Shown: piece after piece, positions 32,752 to 41,693 of the stretch | How the letters are laid out: each line of letters begins with the position of its first letter | How positions within the stretch are numbered: position 1 is the stretch's first letter | NCBI GenBank assembly: GCA_040905685.1 | Contig: JBBDRB010000100.1 | Span: 1 to 64,000, forward strand | DNA: 64,000 nt | Direction: 5' to 3' | Origin: JBBDMU01 sp040905685 | GTDB taxonomy: Bacteria > Bacteroidota > Rhodothermia > Balneolales > Natronogracilivirgulaceae | Notes under the pieces: model-generated | Database searches by the model: none | What the model saw: only the letters and a program-made list of their open reading frames with translations | Told to the model about the DNA's origin: nothing | Translations under genes and position numbers: made by a program

Positions 32752-34350
32752 TTAGAGATTGTTGGCCATGGTGATATAATGCAGTTTTTCAATGCCCGGC
32801 ATTTTACCCAGGTTTTCCACATCCCCATCCGACAGTTGCTTATCCACCGTGATGGCCGTAATGGCACGGGCCGTCTTCTGGTCGCGTCCCAGGCTTAAGG
32901 CGGCAATATTGATCTGGTTGTCAGCCAGCAGCGAGCTTGCCGATGCCAGCATGCCGGGCTTATCGACATTGCGGTAAATAATGATCTCCCCGCTCAGATC
33001 GATCTCAATGCTGTAGCCATCGATGTCTACGATGCGAAAATCGTCTTTGCCGAATACGGTGGCCGATACTTTCCTGTAATCGGCTTCCTCACTCAGGCCA
33101 ATGGTTATCATATCCGAGAAGGTCGGCGATTCCCTGCTGATGGTTTCGCTGATCTTTAAGCCCCGCTGCCCGGCATGGTAGCGGGCATTGATCAGGTTGA
33201 TGGTATCTTCCACATTTTGGTCAAGGAATCCCCGCAAAACCGAGTCGGTCAGCACATCGGCATGTTTGGCGCAGTGCCCGGTATAGGAAATCGACAGGTC
33301 GTTGGTATGTTCGGGCGCCAGCTGGGATATAAACCGCCCGAGCCGTTCGGCCAGCTGCAGGTATGGCTGAACTTCCGCATTTGTGCTTAAGGCAATGGAT
33401 TTGCCGTTCAGGCTGCCCTTGTATTCTTTTCTTTCCAGAGCATCGGCAATTTGTTCGGCAATCTGTTCGGCCACTTTGCCCTGTGCTTCGGTCGTTGAAG
33501 CGCCCAGGTGAGGGGTACAAATGATCCTGGGATGCCTGAGGATCTCATAGAGTTTGTCATCCGGCGGCTCGACGGTGTATACGTCTAATGCCACCGATTC
33601 TATGACCCCCGTGTCGAGGAGTTCGACAAGGTCATTCTCCTCATAGATGCCGCCCCGGGCACAGTTGACCAGGCAAATGCCGTTCTTGATCTTATCCGCA
33701 TTCTTCAGGGAGATCATTCCTCTGGTTTTTTCTGTCAGCGGCGTATGGACCGTCAGGAAATCGGCCTGGCTGAGGATCTCGTCGATATCCATCAGCTTAA
33801 CGCCGAGATCTTCGGCCCTTTCGCGGGTAATGAACGGATCATAGGCGATTATCGACATCCCGAATGCCTGCATGCGCTCGGCCACATTGGAGCCGATTTT
33901 ACCGAAGCCTATAATACCCAGCTTTTTACCGTGTACTTCACGCCCGGTATATTTTTTCCTGTCCCACTGCCCGCGTTTCAGGGAGTCCACGGCGTTGGGG
34001 ATATTCCGGGCCATAGACAGGATCATTCCGCAGGTATGTTCAGCCGTCGAGATGGTGTTGCCGTCTGGGGTATTCATCACCAGGGCGCCCATTTTTGTGG
34101 CGGCGTCTATGTCAATATTATCCACCCCGACACCGGCACGACCGATTACCTGCAGGTTGGGCGCATGCCTGAGCAGGTCTGCATTGACCTTCGTGGCACT
34201 GCGGACCACCACGGCATTGTATGCACCAATGGTTTTGATAAGTTCCTCGCCCTTCAGCCCGGGGGCATCGAGTACTTCAAATCCGCGCTTTTCGAAAATT
34301 TCCCTGCAAACAGCATCGACCCCGTCTAGTAGTAATACTTTATGTGACAT
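32752..34350 (-). CDS. serA: D-3-phosphoglycerate dehydrogenase
   Basis: First enzyme of serine biosynthesis, 532 residues, the long form with an intervening domain and a C-terminal ACT domain. NAD binding is at KLGIIGFGKIGSNVAERMQA (about residues 140-160). Other signatures are HTPLTEKTRGMISLKNADKI, NCARGGIYEENDLVELLDTG and the catalytic His in CTPHLGASTTEAQGKVAEQI. The ACT domain starts with NVDKPGMLASASSLLADNQI and probably binds serine for feedback. I chose ATG 34350 (MSHKVLLLDGVDAV), 14 bp after engB; the longer frame to 34386 would run into engB. Confidence 0.95.
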   Translation of the reverse strand: MSHKVLLLDGVDAVCREIFEKRGFEVLDAPGLKGEELIKTIGAYNAVVVRSATKVNADLLRHAPNLQVIGRAGVGVDNIDIDAATKMGALVMNTPDGNTISTAEHTCGMILSMARNIPNAVDSLKRGQWDRKKYTGREVHGKKLGIIGFGKIGSNVAERMQAFGMSIIAYDPFITRERAEDLGVKLMDIDEILSQADFLTVHTPLTEKTRGMISLKNADKIKNGICLVNCARGGIYEENDLVELLDTGVIESVALDVYTVEPPDDKLYEILRHPRIICTPHLGASTTEAQGKVAEQIAEQIADALERKEYKGSLNGKSIALSTNAEVQPYLQLAERLGRFISQLAPEHTNDLSISYTGHCAKHADVLTDSVLRGFLDQNVEDTINLINARYHAGQRGLKISETISRESPTFSDMITIGLSEEADYRKVSATVFGKDDFRIVDIDGYSIEIDLSGEIIIYRNVDKPGMLASASSLLADNQINIAALSLGRDQKTARAITAITVDKQLSDGDVENLGKMPGIEKLHYITMANNL

Positions 34351-34363
34351 TTTTATTATTTGG

Positions 34364-34963
34364 TTAAAGGTGGTTAGGTTGTACAAATTCAGCTATGAGT
34401 CCGGTTACCTCTGCAATACCCGTTTTTTCCGTCACCGACGTGGTAAGAACCGGAACTTCCATATTCATTTGCGCATGGAGTTTTCTAAGGTCGCTTACGG
34501 CTTTAGCCCTCTTGGTCTTTGCAATTTTATCGGCTTTCGTTAACACCACGGCAAAGGGAAGCTGATTTTCAGCCAGCCACAGCATGAATTCCTCATCCAG
34601 CACCGTAGGTTTGTGGCGCATATCGACAATGAGGATGATCAGCTCCAGGGAGTCCCGTTTCAGCAGATAGCGGCGAATTTCCTCTCCCCAGCGGGCGCTT
34701 TCTTTTTTAGAGATCCTGGCATAGCCATACCCGGGCAGATCGACGAGATACCATTTTTCATTGATCAGGAAATAGTTCATTTCCCGGGTCTTGCCGGGCA
34801 CATTACTGGTTTTTGCCAGTTTTTTCCGGTTCGTTATGGCATTGATCAGTGAAGATTTTCCGACGTTTGACCGTCCGGCAAAACAAACTTCGGGCAACTC
34901 CGGCGGAGGGCAATGTTCAAGAGTGGGCGCGCTGAGTATGAATTTGGATGAGGTTACCGGCAT
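34364..34963 (-). CDS. engB: Ribosome biogenesis GTPase YsxC/EngB
   Basis: Essential small GTPase for large-subunit assembly, 199 residues. G1 is FAGRSNVGKSSLINAI (about residues 29-44), the switch region has KTSNVPGKTREMNYFLI, G3 is LVDLPGYGYARI, G4 is VVLTKADKI, and the segment RRYLLKRDSLELIILIVDMR is typical of the family. The start codon overlaps the purF stop by one base (TGATG), implying translational coupling. serA follows after 13 bp. Confidence 0.95.
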   Translation of the reverse strand: MPVTSSKFILSAPTLEHCPPPELPEVCFAGRSNVGKSSLINAITNRKKLAKTSNVPGKTREMNYFLINEKWYLVDLPGYGYARISKKESARWGEEIRRYLLKRDSLELIILIVDMRHKPTVLDEEFMLWLAENQLPFAVVLTKADKIAKTKRAKAVSDLRKLHAQMNMEVPVLTTSVTEKTGIAEVTGLIAEFVQPNHL

Positions 34964-36459
34964 CAGATCAAGTCGTTTTCATCCTTGTCGACGCCAGTGG
35001 TCACCGGAACCGGATAGTTTCCGGTAAAGCAGGCGGTACAATAGCCATTTTCCAGCGGATTCACTTCCTGGACAGCATCGATCAGGCCCTGTGGTGACAG
35101 GTAGTGCAAGCTGTCTACGCCGATGGACTCGGCAATTTTGACGGTATCGCGCTTGAATACATTGGCGATCAGTTCATCCGGGTCGGGAAAGTCCATCCCA
35201 TAAAAACACGGTTCTATGATGGGGGGAGAACTGACCAGGAAGTGAATTTCAGTGGGATTGGCTTTACGGATCATATCCACCAGATAACGTGAAGTGGTGC
35301 CGCGCACAATGGAATCATCCACGATGATAACAGCCCGGCCTTCGATAACCCCGCGGACCACATTGAACTTTGAGCGGACTTTTATTTCCCGTGATTCCTG
35401 GCCGGGGGAGATGAACGTCCGCCCTACATAGTGATTGCGGATCAGCCCGATCTCGTACTTGCAGTCCTCTCCCAGTTTCAGGTTTTCCTGGGAATAGCCC
35501 AATGCCGCCGTATTGCTGGAATCGGGAACCGATATGACGATGGGCCGTTTGCTGCCGGTGTTTTTGACCACCTGGGAGACCGGATGCTCCTTGGCCAGAT
35601 ATTTGCCAATTTTTCTCCTGACCTTATCGGTATTTTCCCCGAATATCCTGCTGTCGGGGCGGGAAAAATAGACGTATTCAAAGATGCACTGACTGACCGG
35701 TGTGTCTTTTTCCCGTTCCAGATGGATGGATTCGGTGCGAACCGCCCCGGCCGGGTCCCGGTCGATGACCAATACTTCACCGGGTTCAACATCGCGTATA
35801 TAGGTGGCTCCAATGATATCAAATGCACAGGTTTCGCTCGCCACCACATAGGCATCGCCCAGTTTGCCCAGCGAAAGCGGCCTGAATCCGTTGGGATCGC
35901 GCACGGCGATCAGCTTGTCGTCGGTAAGCATCATCAGACAATAGGCTCCCTTGATTTGCCGCAGGGCGTCTACGATCTGGTCAAGCTGCCTGACTTCTTT
36001 GCTGTGGGAGATCAGATGCAAAATGAGTTCGGTATCCGACGAGCTCTGGAACAATACCCCGCTGTTGATGAACTTACGCCTGAGGTCCCGGGCATTGGTT
36101 AGATTCCCGTTGTGAGCCAGGGCTACGTTCCCGTTTTTGTAGTGCACGCGAAACGGCTGGATGTTGGAGGGATTCGTAGACGAGCCGGTGGTTGAATACC
36201 GGTTGTGGCCGATGGCCGAATCGCCGGGCAGCTGGTTGAAAACTTTTTTATTGTTGAATACATTCAGGACCAGTCCGAAATCTTTATGCATCGGCATTAC
36301 CGGCATTTTCTTATCAGCGTCAAAATGAGAAGTGACTATGCCCGCAGATTCCTGGCCGCGATGCTGAAGCGAATGCAATCCGTAGTAGGTGTTAACAGCG
36401 GATTCGGGATGGTTGAAAATTCCGAAAACACCGCAATACTCTCGTGGTTTATCCGACAT
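34963..36459 (-). CDS. purF: Amidophosphoribosyltransferase
   Basis: Committed step of purine synthesis, 498 residues. A short propeptide (MSDKPREY) precedes Cys9 (CGVFGIFNHPES), which becomes the glutaminase nucleophile after cleavage. YGLHSLQHRGQESAGIV, IGHNRYSTTGSS and HNGNLTNA complete the glutaminase site. The PRTase motif is VIIVDDSIVRGTTSRYLV. Cysteines in QCIFEYVYFSRPDS, EPCFYGMDFP and GYCTACFTGNYP match the four iron-sulfur ligands of the Bacillus-type enzyme, so an oxygen-sensitive 4Fe-4S cluster is likely. First gene of a purF-engB-serA-amidohydrolase run. Confidence 0.96.
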   Translation of the reverse strand: MSDKPREYCGVFGIFNHPESAVNTYYGLHSLQHRGQESAGIVTSHFDADKKMPVMPMHKDFGLVLNVFNNKKVFNQLPGDSAIGHNRYSTTGSSTNPSNIQPFRVHYKNGNVALAHNGNLTNARDLRRKFINSGVLFQSSSDTELILHLISHSKEVRQLDQIVDALRQIKGAYCLMMLTDDKLIAVRDPNGFRPLSLGKLGDAYVVASETCAFDIIGATYIRDVEPGEVLVIDRDPAGAVRTESIHLEREKDTPVSQCIFEYVYFSRPDSRIFGENTDKVRRKIGKYLAKEHPVSQVVKNTGSKRPIVISVPDSSNTAALGYSQENLKLGEDCKYEIGLIRNHYVGRTFISPGQESREIKVRSKFNVVRGVIEGRAVIIVDDSIVRGTTSRYLVDMIRKANPTEIHFLVSSPPIIEPCFYGMDFPDPDELIANVFKRDTVKIAESIGVDSLHYLSPQGLIDAVQEVNPLENGYCTACFTGNYPVPVTTGVDKDENDLI

Positions 36460-36573
36460 TAAGGGGTATGAATTCCTTGAATTATATTAAAATTAAAATT
36501 ACTAAAAAACATGGCCAAAATGAAACGAAAGCCAAAATAGGCCAGCCCGGTAAATTAGGCATAAGGCTATTTT

Positions 36574-36590
36574 GTTAACGGTCCCGTTAC
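36574..36590. repeat. Short inverted repeat upstream of the assembly gap
   Basis: TAACGG and CCGTTA flank a 2-bp centre (36576-36589), in the spacer between the purF start and the N run. Its role is unclear; it lies in sequence that could be the promoter region of purF or of the gene to the right. Confidence 0.3.
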
Positions 36591-36612
36591 CCATTTTCAT
36601 TTTGTATAAATA

Positions 36613-36712
36613 NNNNNNNNNNNNNNNNNNNNNNNNNNNNNNNNNNNNNNNNNNNNNNNNNNNNNNNNNNNNNNNNNNNNNNNNNNNNNNNNNNNNNNNN
36701 NNNNNNNNNNNN
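36613..36712. other. Assembly gap of exactly 100 N
   Basis: The run is exactly 100 N, the convention for a gap of unknown length. It ends directly before the ATG of aat. Sequence, and possibly genes, may be missing between purF and aat, and the linkage of the two sides depends on the assembler. Confidence 0.98.
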
Positions 36713-37294
36713 ATGGCAACAATCCCGCCACATCAGCTTCTCGAAGGATATACCATGGGTTTTTTCCCCATGGCTGAATCCAGGGAGGATGACCAGGTGC
36801 AATGGTACACGGCCAGACTGCGCGGCATTATTCCCCTAGATAACTTCAGGGTTTCAAAGAAAATAAAAAGGTTGAGCCGGCAGGATCGTTTCCAGGCCGT
36901 GATCAACAAAGATTTCAGGGGAGTGATGGAAGCCTGTGCCGAGCGCAAATCAACATGGATTTCCCAGATCATCATCGATTCGTTTACCCGGTTGCATGAG
37001 ATGGGATATGCGCATTCGGTGGCGATCTATGAAAACGGAACCCTTGCCGGCGGGCTGTACGGGGTGTCTGCAGGCGCTGCCTTTTTTGCGGAATCCATGT
37101 TTCAGCATACCCCTGAAGCTTCAAAAATAGCGCTCTACCACTGTCATCAGCATTTGACGGCCCGTGGATTCGAGCTGTGGGATGTTCAGTTCTATACAGA
37201 CCATCTGGGCCAGTTTGGCTGTATACAGATCACCGATAAAGAATACGAGGCCCTGCTGGAAAAAGCCCTCGCTAAAGGAGCCGTCTTTGATTAA
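36713..37294 (+). CDS. aat: Leucyl/phenylalanyl-tRNA--protein transferase
   Basis: N-end-rule enzyme that transfers Leu or Phe from tRNA to proteins with N-terminal Arg or Lys, 193 residues. Family features are LLEGYTMGFFPMAESRED near the N-terminus, WYTARLRGIIPLDNFRVSKK, FRGVMEACAERKSTWI, and GLYGVSAGAAFFAESMFQ with HTPEASKIAL, then LWDVQFYTDHLGQFG. The short N-terminus, without the GLLAVGGDLS strand seen in E. coli, resembles the alphaproteobacterial form. The start abuts the N gap, so a longer N-terminus cannot be excluded. Confidence 0.92.
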   Translation: MATIPPHQLLEGYTMGFFPMAESREDDQVQWYTARLRGIIPLDNFRVSKKIKRLSRQDRFQAVINKDFRGVMEACAERKSTWISQIIIDSFTRLHEMGYAHSVAIYENGTLAGGLYGVSAGAAFFAESMFQHTPEASKIALYHCHQHLTARGFELWDVQFYTDHLGQFGCIQITDKEYEALLEKALAKGAVFD

Positions 37295-37300
37295 CGATTC

Positions 37301-39961
37301 CTAGTTCATCAGCCTTTTTAACTCCGTCAGGAAAAGCAGCGATTCCACCGGGGTCATGCGATTGGGATCACATCCTTCCAGTTTATGCCTCAGGGTCTCC
37401 AATTTCGGATCAAGCTGGGTTTGGAACAGCGACATCTGATCCTGCTTTTCCAGGTCTCCGGCCGTTCGCCGTATGGCCTGTTTTTTTTGGGCGGCCCCGT
37501 TGCCCGGCTTGCCGGTGGAGTTTGTCAGGTTCAGGCTGTGCGATTCCAGGTTGGAAAGGATTTCCCGGGCCCGTTCTATGACCAGAAAAGGCAGACCCGC
37601 CATGCCGGCCACCTGTATCCCGTAGCTGTGGTCGGCCCCGCCTTTCACCAGCTTTCTCAGAAAAATCACTTTATCTTCATGCTCTTTTACCTGCACGTTG
37701 TAGTTAACGATGCGATCATACATTTTTTCCAGTTCATTCAGTTCATGATAATGGGTGGCAAAAAGGGTTTTGGCGGCCACTCCCGGCTGATTATGCAGAT
37801 ACTCGGCCAGAGACCAGGCAATGCTCAACCCATCAAAGGTGCTGGTGCCGCGGCCTACCTCATCCAGCAGGATCAGGGAACGCGGACTGGCATTGTTCAG
37901 GATGTTGGCCGCCTCGTTCATTTCGACGAGAAAGGTGCTCTCCCCGGCCGCCAGGTTATCGGAGGCTCCCACACGGGTGAAGATCTTATCCACGACGCTT
38001 ATTTCCGCCTCCCCGGCCGGAACAAAGCTGCCGGCCTGGGCAAGAAGCACGATCAGGCCGGTCTGGCGCAGGACAATGCTTTTTCCTGCCATATTGGGTC
38101 CGGTGATCACCATGATCTGCTGATCGTCGTTATCCAGGTAGATATCATTGGGGATGAACGGCTCCCCCGGCGGCAGCGACTGCTCAACGACCGGATGGCG
38201 GCCCGCCTTAATGTTAATGGCCGTCCCGCCGGTGACCTTCGGCTTGCAGTAATTGTAGCGGCAGGCGATCTCGGCCAGGCTCTGCAGACAGTCCAGCTCG
38301 GCTACAGCACGGGCATTTTGCTGGATCAGCTCGGCATATTCGGCCGTATACATCAACAGTTCGCCGAATATTTCGGCTTCCAGGGTCTGCATGCGTTCTT
38401 CAGCCGAAAGGATCTTTTCCTCGATCTCCTTCAGTTCCGGCGTGATGTACCGCTCGGCATTGACCAGCGTCTGCTTCCTGATAAAATCATCAGGCACCTT
38501 ATCTTTATGCGTATGCGTCACTTCAATAAAATACCCATACACCCGGTTGTACCCCATCTTCAGGGACGATATTCCTGTCCGTTCAACCAGGTCTTTCTGG
38601 ATCCCGGCGATATATTGCTTGCCGTTTCGGGCAATATCGCGGATCCCGGCCAACTCCGGGGAATACTCATCCCGGATAAACCCCCCGTCACGAATGCCGG
38701 CCGGCGGATCATCCACAATGGCTTGTTCGATCCGGTCCTGCAGGTCGATCAGCGACTTCAGCCTCTCATTGATGCTGACCAGCAGGGGTTCATCCTGTCT
38801 GGCTATCAGCAGCTTGACCCGCGGGATCCGGGCCAGGGAATGCTTAAGCTGGACCAGGTCGCGGGCATTGGCCCGGCCGATGCAGATCCTGGAGATCAGC
38901 CGTTCCATATCCCCGGTCTGGCCGAGTTCACCTCGGATCCGGCCGCGCAGGTCATGATCGATGTTCAATACCTCGACGGCATTTAGCCGCGCTATAATGT
39001 GGCGCAGATTTTTCAGCGGCCGCATGATCTGGTTCCTCAGCAGGCGACCGCCCATGGCCGTGCATGTATCGTCGAGAATGGAGATCAACGTGCCCTCCGT
39101 GCCGCCTTGCTGGAGGCTGGCCGTGAGTTCCAGGTTACGCTTGGTTGCCTGATCGAGCATCATATAGCCGGCATTGTCGAAAGCCTGCAAACGCCGGATT
39201 TGCCGTAGCGATGCTTTCTGGTTTTCGCGCACGTAATGCAGCAGAGCTCCGGCTGCCACATGGGCAACAGAATATTCCTCAACGCCAAAGCCCTTCAGGG
39301 AATGCGTCTTGAAGTGATCCAGAAGCAGTTTATACCCGTAATCGCCCTCGTAAATCCAGTTATCCTGACGGGTTATCACATATCGGGAAAAAACATTGGG
39401 CATCTCCTCTTTTAACCGGCCGGGCAGCAGCATCTCGGCCGGATTGATCGACGTCAGCAGCGTATCGAGTTCGCGACGCTCAACCTGACAAATGGCAAAT
39501 TCACCGGTGGATACGTCCGAAAATGCAATGCCGGCCGTATGACCGTCGATGAACACCGAACAGATATAGTTATTCCTTTTCTGGTCCAGCACGTTGTCTG
39601 ACATGGTGACCCCCGGACTCACCACCTCGGTGATCTCCCGGTTCACGATCTTTTTGCCGGCCGCCTTAGCCTGAGCCGGATCTTCGGTCTGGTCACACAC
39701 GGCCACCCGGTGACCTTTGCGGATGAGCTTAGGCAAATAACTTTCCAAAGCATGCCAGGGGAAGCCGGCAAGGGGGGTTTGATCGCCGCCGTTGTTCCGT
39801 TTGGTAAGCGTTATGCCGAGTTCCTTGCTGATCAGGATGGCGTCCCCGGAGAAGGTTTCATAAAAGTCCCCCACCCGGAACAGTAACAGCGTTCCCGGGT
39901 GCCGGCCTTTTATCTGTTCATACTGCGCCATTAAGGGCGTCTGTAATTTCTTCTTACTCAT
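37301..39961 (-). CDS. mutS: DNA mismatch repair protein MutS
   Basis: Mismatch recognition ATPase, 886 residues. The mismatch-binding domain has TPLMAQYEQIKGRHPGTLLL with the Phe-x-Glu wedge in GDFYETF. The ATPase has TGPNMAGKSIVLRQTGLIVL (Walker A), RVGASDNLAAGESTFLVEM, ILLDEVGRGTSTFDGLSIAW (Walker B and signature) and FATHYHELNELE. A Gln/Lys linker precedes the C-terminal helix-turn-helix dimerisation part. I start at 39961 (MSKKKLQTPLMAQYEQIKG); the frame continues to 40006 but the extra residues are not MutS-like. It converges on aat with only 6 bp between. Confidence 0.97.
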   Translation of the reverse strand: MSKKKLQTPLMAQYEQIKGRHPGTLLLFRVGDFYETFSGDAILISKELGITLTKRNNGGDQTPLAGFPWHALESYLPKLIRKGHRVAVCDQTEDPAQAKAAGKKIVNREITEVVSPGVTMSDNVLDQKRNNYICSVFIDGHTAGIAFSDVSTGEFAICQVERRELDTLLTSINPAEMLLPGRLKEEMPNVFSRYVITRQDNWIYEGDYGYKLLLDHFKTHSLKGFGVEEYSVAHVAAGALLHYVRENQKASLRQIRRLQAFDNAGYMMLDQATKRNLELTASLQQGGTEGTLISILDDTCTAMGGRLLRNQIMRPLKNLRHIIARLNAVEVLNIDHDLRGRIRGELGQTGDMERLISRICIGRANARDLVQLKHSLARIPRVKLLIARQDEPLLVSINERLKSLIDLQDRIEQAIVDDPPAGIRDGGFIRDEYSPELAGIRDIARNGKQYIAGIQKDLVERTGISSLKMGYNRVYGYFIEVTHTHKDKVPDDFIRKQTLVNAERYITPELKEIEEKILSAEERMQTLEAEIFGELLMYTAEYAELIQQNARAVAELDCLQSLAEIACRYNYCKPKVTGGTAINIKAGRHPVVEQSLPPGEPFIPNDIYLDNDDQQIMVITGPNMAGKSIVLRQTGLIVLLAQAGSFVPAGEAEISVVDKIFTRVGASDNLAAGESTFLVEMNEAANILNNASPRSLILLDEVGRGTSTFDGLSIAWSLAEYLHNQPGVAAKTLFATHYHELNELEKMYDRIVNYNVQVKEHEDKVIFLRKLVKGGADHSYGIQVAGMAGLPFLVIERAREILSNLESHSLNLTNSTGKPGNGAAQKKQAIRRTAGDLEKQDQMSLFQTQLDPKLETLRHKLEGCDPNRMTPVESLLFLTELKRLMN

Positions 39962-40101
39962 ATGGTCTTTCAGAACGGCCTGTACCCCTGGTTGATATTG
40001 AATCAAATTGAAGATATACTTTCAAGGTCAAGTTACTATTTTACAATGAAAATTAAGAATCACAAATTAACCTGCAATATAATGCGGAGGGGTTAAATTT
40101 T

Positions 40102-40977
40102 ATGGGATTCTGGAAATTATTCTTTCGGCTGATCTACGAAAAGGATGTGCTGATCAATGCATCGGCTATCACATTTAACCTGTTTATATTTTTTATACCC
40201 TTCGTGCTCATCCTGTTTTCCATTGTCGGATTCATGCTCTCTTATGATGATGCCATCCTGGAAATTAACCGTTATGCCAGGGAGTTCTTTCCGGCCAGTT
40301 TCGACGCCACCGGGAATACCTCCACCATTGAATCCCTCCTGCTGCCGATCATTGAACGGCGCCGGGTGTTCGGGCTGTACGGATTCGGCATTATGACCTT
40401 AACTTCCCTGGCCTTGTTCGGTTGCCTGAAGCACGTCCTGTTTATGGTCTTCGGCATTGAGGACCGGGCGCATCCGATTCAGGAAATGGTGTATAACTTT
40501 TTTGTATTCGGGCTCATTGGCGGCATTTTTGTTTTTTTCAGTTTATCCTTATCGCTCATTGCCGTCTTTACCTTCAATGAGGTTGCCATCCCCTTTACCG
40601 ATTTCGTAATTAACCTGGGCTGGCTGTTCGATCTGATAACCCAGGTTATTCCGGTCATCTTTACCTATGTGCTATTTCTGGCCATATTTCGTTACCTGAG
40701 TGAGAAGAAAATAAGTTTGAACGTTTCGGCCATTGGGGCTTTGTGCTACACGGTAATGTTTGAGACCGCACGCCTGGGCGTCGGCATATACCTCGATTAT
40801 GCTCTTAAAGCATATGAACATGTTTATCAAAGCTACGCTGTCTTGATCATATTAAGCATATGGACTTTTTATACGGCTTTGCTGTTTGTCATATCCTGCA
40901 TTGTAGCCAGGGCTTACCAGGAAGCCATCTATCTGAAGGATGAGCATATGGCCCCGTCCAACGTTTATACCAAATAA
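40102..40977 (+). CDS. YihY/BrkB-family inner-membrane protein
   Basis: Polytopic membrane protein of 291 residues with about six hydrophobic helices, matching the YihY (formerly ribonuclease BN) family. Typical are INASAITFNLFIFFIPFVLI near the N-terminus, the short amphipathic segment with RREFF-like spacing, LYGFGIMTLTSLALFGCLKH, and near the C-terminus AIGALCYTVMFETARLG and YAVLIILSIWTFYTALLFV. A good ribosome-binding site (CGGAGG) lies upstream. The molecular role is unknown; the early RNase BN claim for the family is not supported. It is divergent from mutS and 21 bp upstream of the glycosylase gene. Confidence 0.87.
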   Translation: MGFWKLFFRLIYEKDVLINASAITFNLFIFFIPFVLILFSIVGFMLSYDDAILEINRYAREFFPASFDATGNTSTIESLLLPIIERRRVFGLYGFGIMTLTSLALFGCLKHVLFMVFGIEDRAHPIQEMVYNFFVFGLIGGIFVFFSLSLSLIAVFTFNEVAIPFTDFVINLGWLFDLITQVIPVIFTYVLFLAIFRYLSEKKISLNVSAIGALCYTVMFETARLGVGIYLDYALKAYEHVYQSYAVLIILSIWTFYTALLFVISCIVARAYQEAIYLKDEHMAPSNVYTK

Positions 40978-40998
40978 CAGCATTCAATCCGGACCCCC

Positions 40999-41598
40999 GT
41001 GAAGTTAGATAACAGCTATTACCAGGGCACCGATGTGATCGGCCTGTCCCGTGATTTGATCGGTAAACATTTGTTCACCCGTATTGCGGGCCGGATCACC
41101 GGCGGCAGGATCGTGGAAACGGAAGCCTACGCCGGCGAAAGGGATAAAGCCTCCCATGCCTGCGGCGGCCGAAGGACCAAACGCACCGAAATTATGTACC
41201 ATCGCGGCGGGGTCAGCTATGTTTACCTTTGCTATGGCATTCATAACCTGTTCAATATTATCACCGCACCTGAAAACGTGCCCCATGCCGTGCTGATCCG
41301 GGCCGTGGAGCCTGTCGCCGGGATTGGACACATGCTCGAACGCCGAAACCAGAGCCAACTCAGGCGAAGCACCTCGGGCGGACCCGGCCTGGTCTGCCAG
41401 GCTCTGGGCATTGGCAGGCACCACAACGGAACCGAACTGACCGGGGGCACCATCTGGGTGGAAGATAAGGGGGAGATCATCAGACCGGACGACATTGCCG
41501 CCGGCTGCAGGGTGGGCATACACTATGCCGGAGAGGATGCCACTAACCTGTGGCGTTTCCGGTTGAAGGGGAATGGATATACCAGTCCGGCCAAATAA
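40999..41598 (+). CDS. DNA-3-methyladenine glycosylase (AAG/MPG family)
   Basis: Monofunctional alkyladenine glycosylase of base-excision repair, 199 residues. The start is GTG. Features are DLIGKHLFTRIAG, the catalytic Glu in RIVETEAYAGERDKASHACG, RTEIMYHRGGVSYVYLCYGI with the intercalating Tyr, HNLFNIITAPENVPHAVLIR with AVEP, and GPGLVCQALGI. This is the eukaryote-like AAG fold, also found in many bacteria, and not the AlkA or Tag type. It follows the YihY gene by 21 bp and may share its transcript; the next gene is convergent. Confidence 0.93.
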   Translation: MKLDNSYYQGTDVIGLSRDLIGKHLFTRIAGRITGGRIVETEAYAGERDKASHACGGRRTKRTEIMYHRGGVSYVYLCYGIHNLFNIITAPENVPHAVLIRAVEPVAGIGHMLERRNQSQLRRSTSGGPGLVCQALGIGRHHNGTELTGGTIWVEDKGEIIRPDDIAAGCRVGIHYAGEDATNLWRFRLKGNGYTSPAK

Positions 41599-41605
41599 TC
41601 CGTCC

Positions 41606-41656
41606 AAAAAAAAAGCTGCAGGCACAGACTTTCATGAAAGACGGTACCTGCAGCTT
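41606..41656 (-). terminator. Intrinsic terminator after the DUF4168 gene
   Basis: Read leftward, perfect 10-bp arms AAGCTGCAGG and CCTGCAGCTT (41613-41622 and 41647-41656) lead into a T run. The 24-nt loop itself contains a palindrome (CTTTCATGAAAG), so the RNA can form a stem on a stem. It lies 38 bp beyond the DUF4168 stop codon. In the rightward direction no T run follows, so it does not clearly terminate the glycosylase gene. Confidence 0.85.
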
Positions 41657-41693
41657 AATGTTGTGGAGCGGACTTTAGCGTCCTGCCCTGATT

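Noticed and set aside
36572..36712. ORF start for aat before the N run
   Set aside because: The frame would be read through 100 N of unknown length, so it has no meaning.
37385..38986. Long open frame opposite mutS
   Set aside because: It is a GC-rich shadow of mutS on the opposite strand; the mutS frame has full family motifs.
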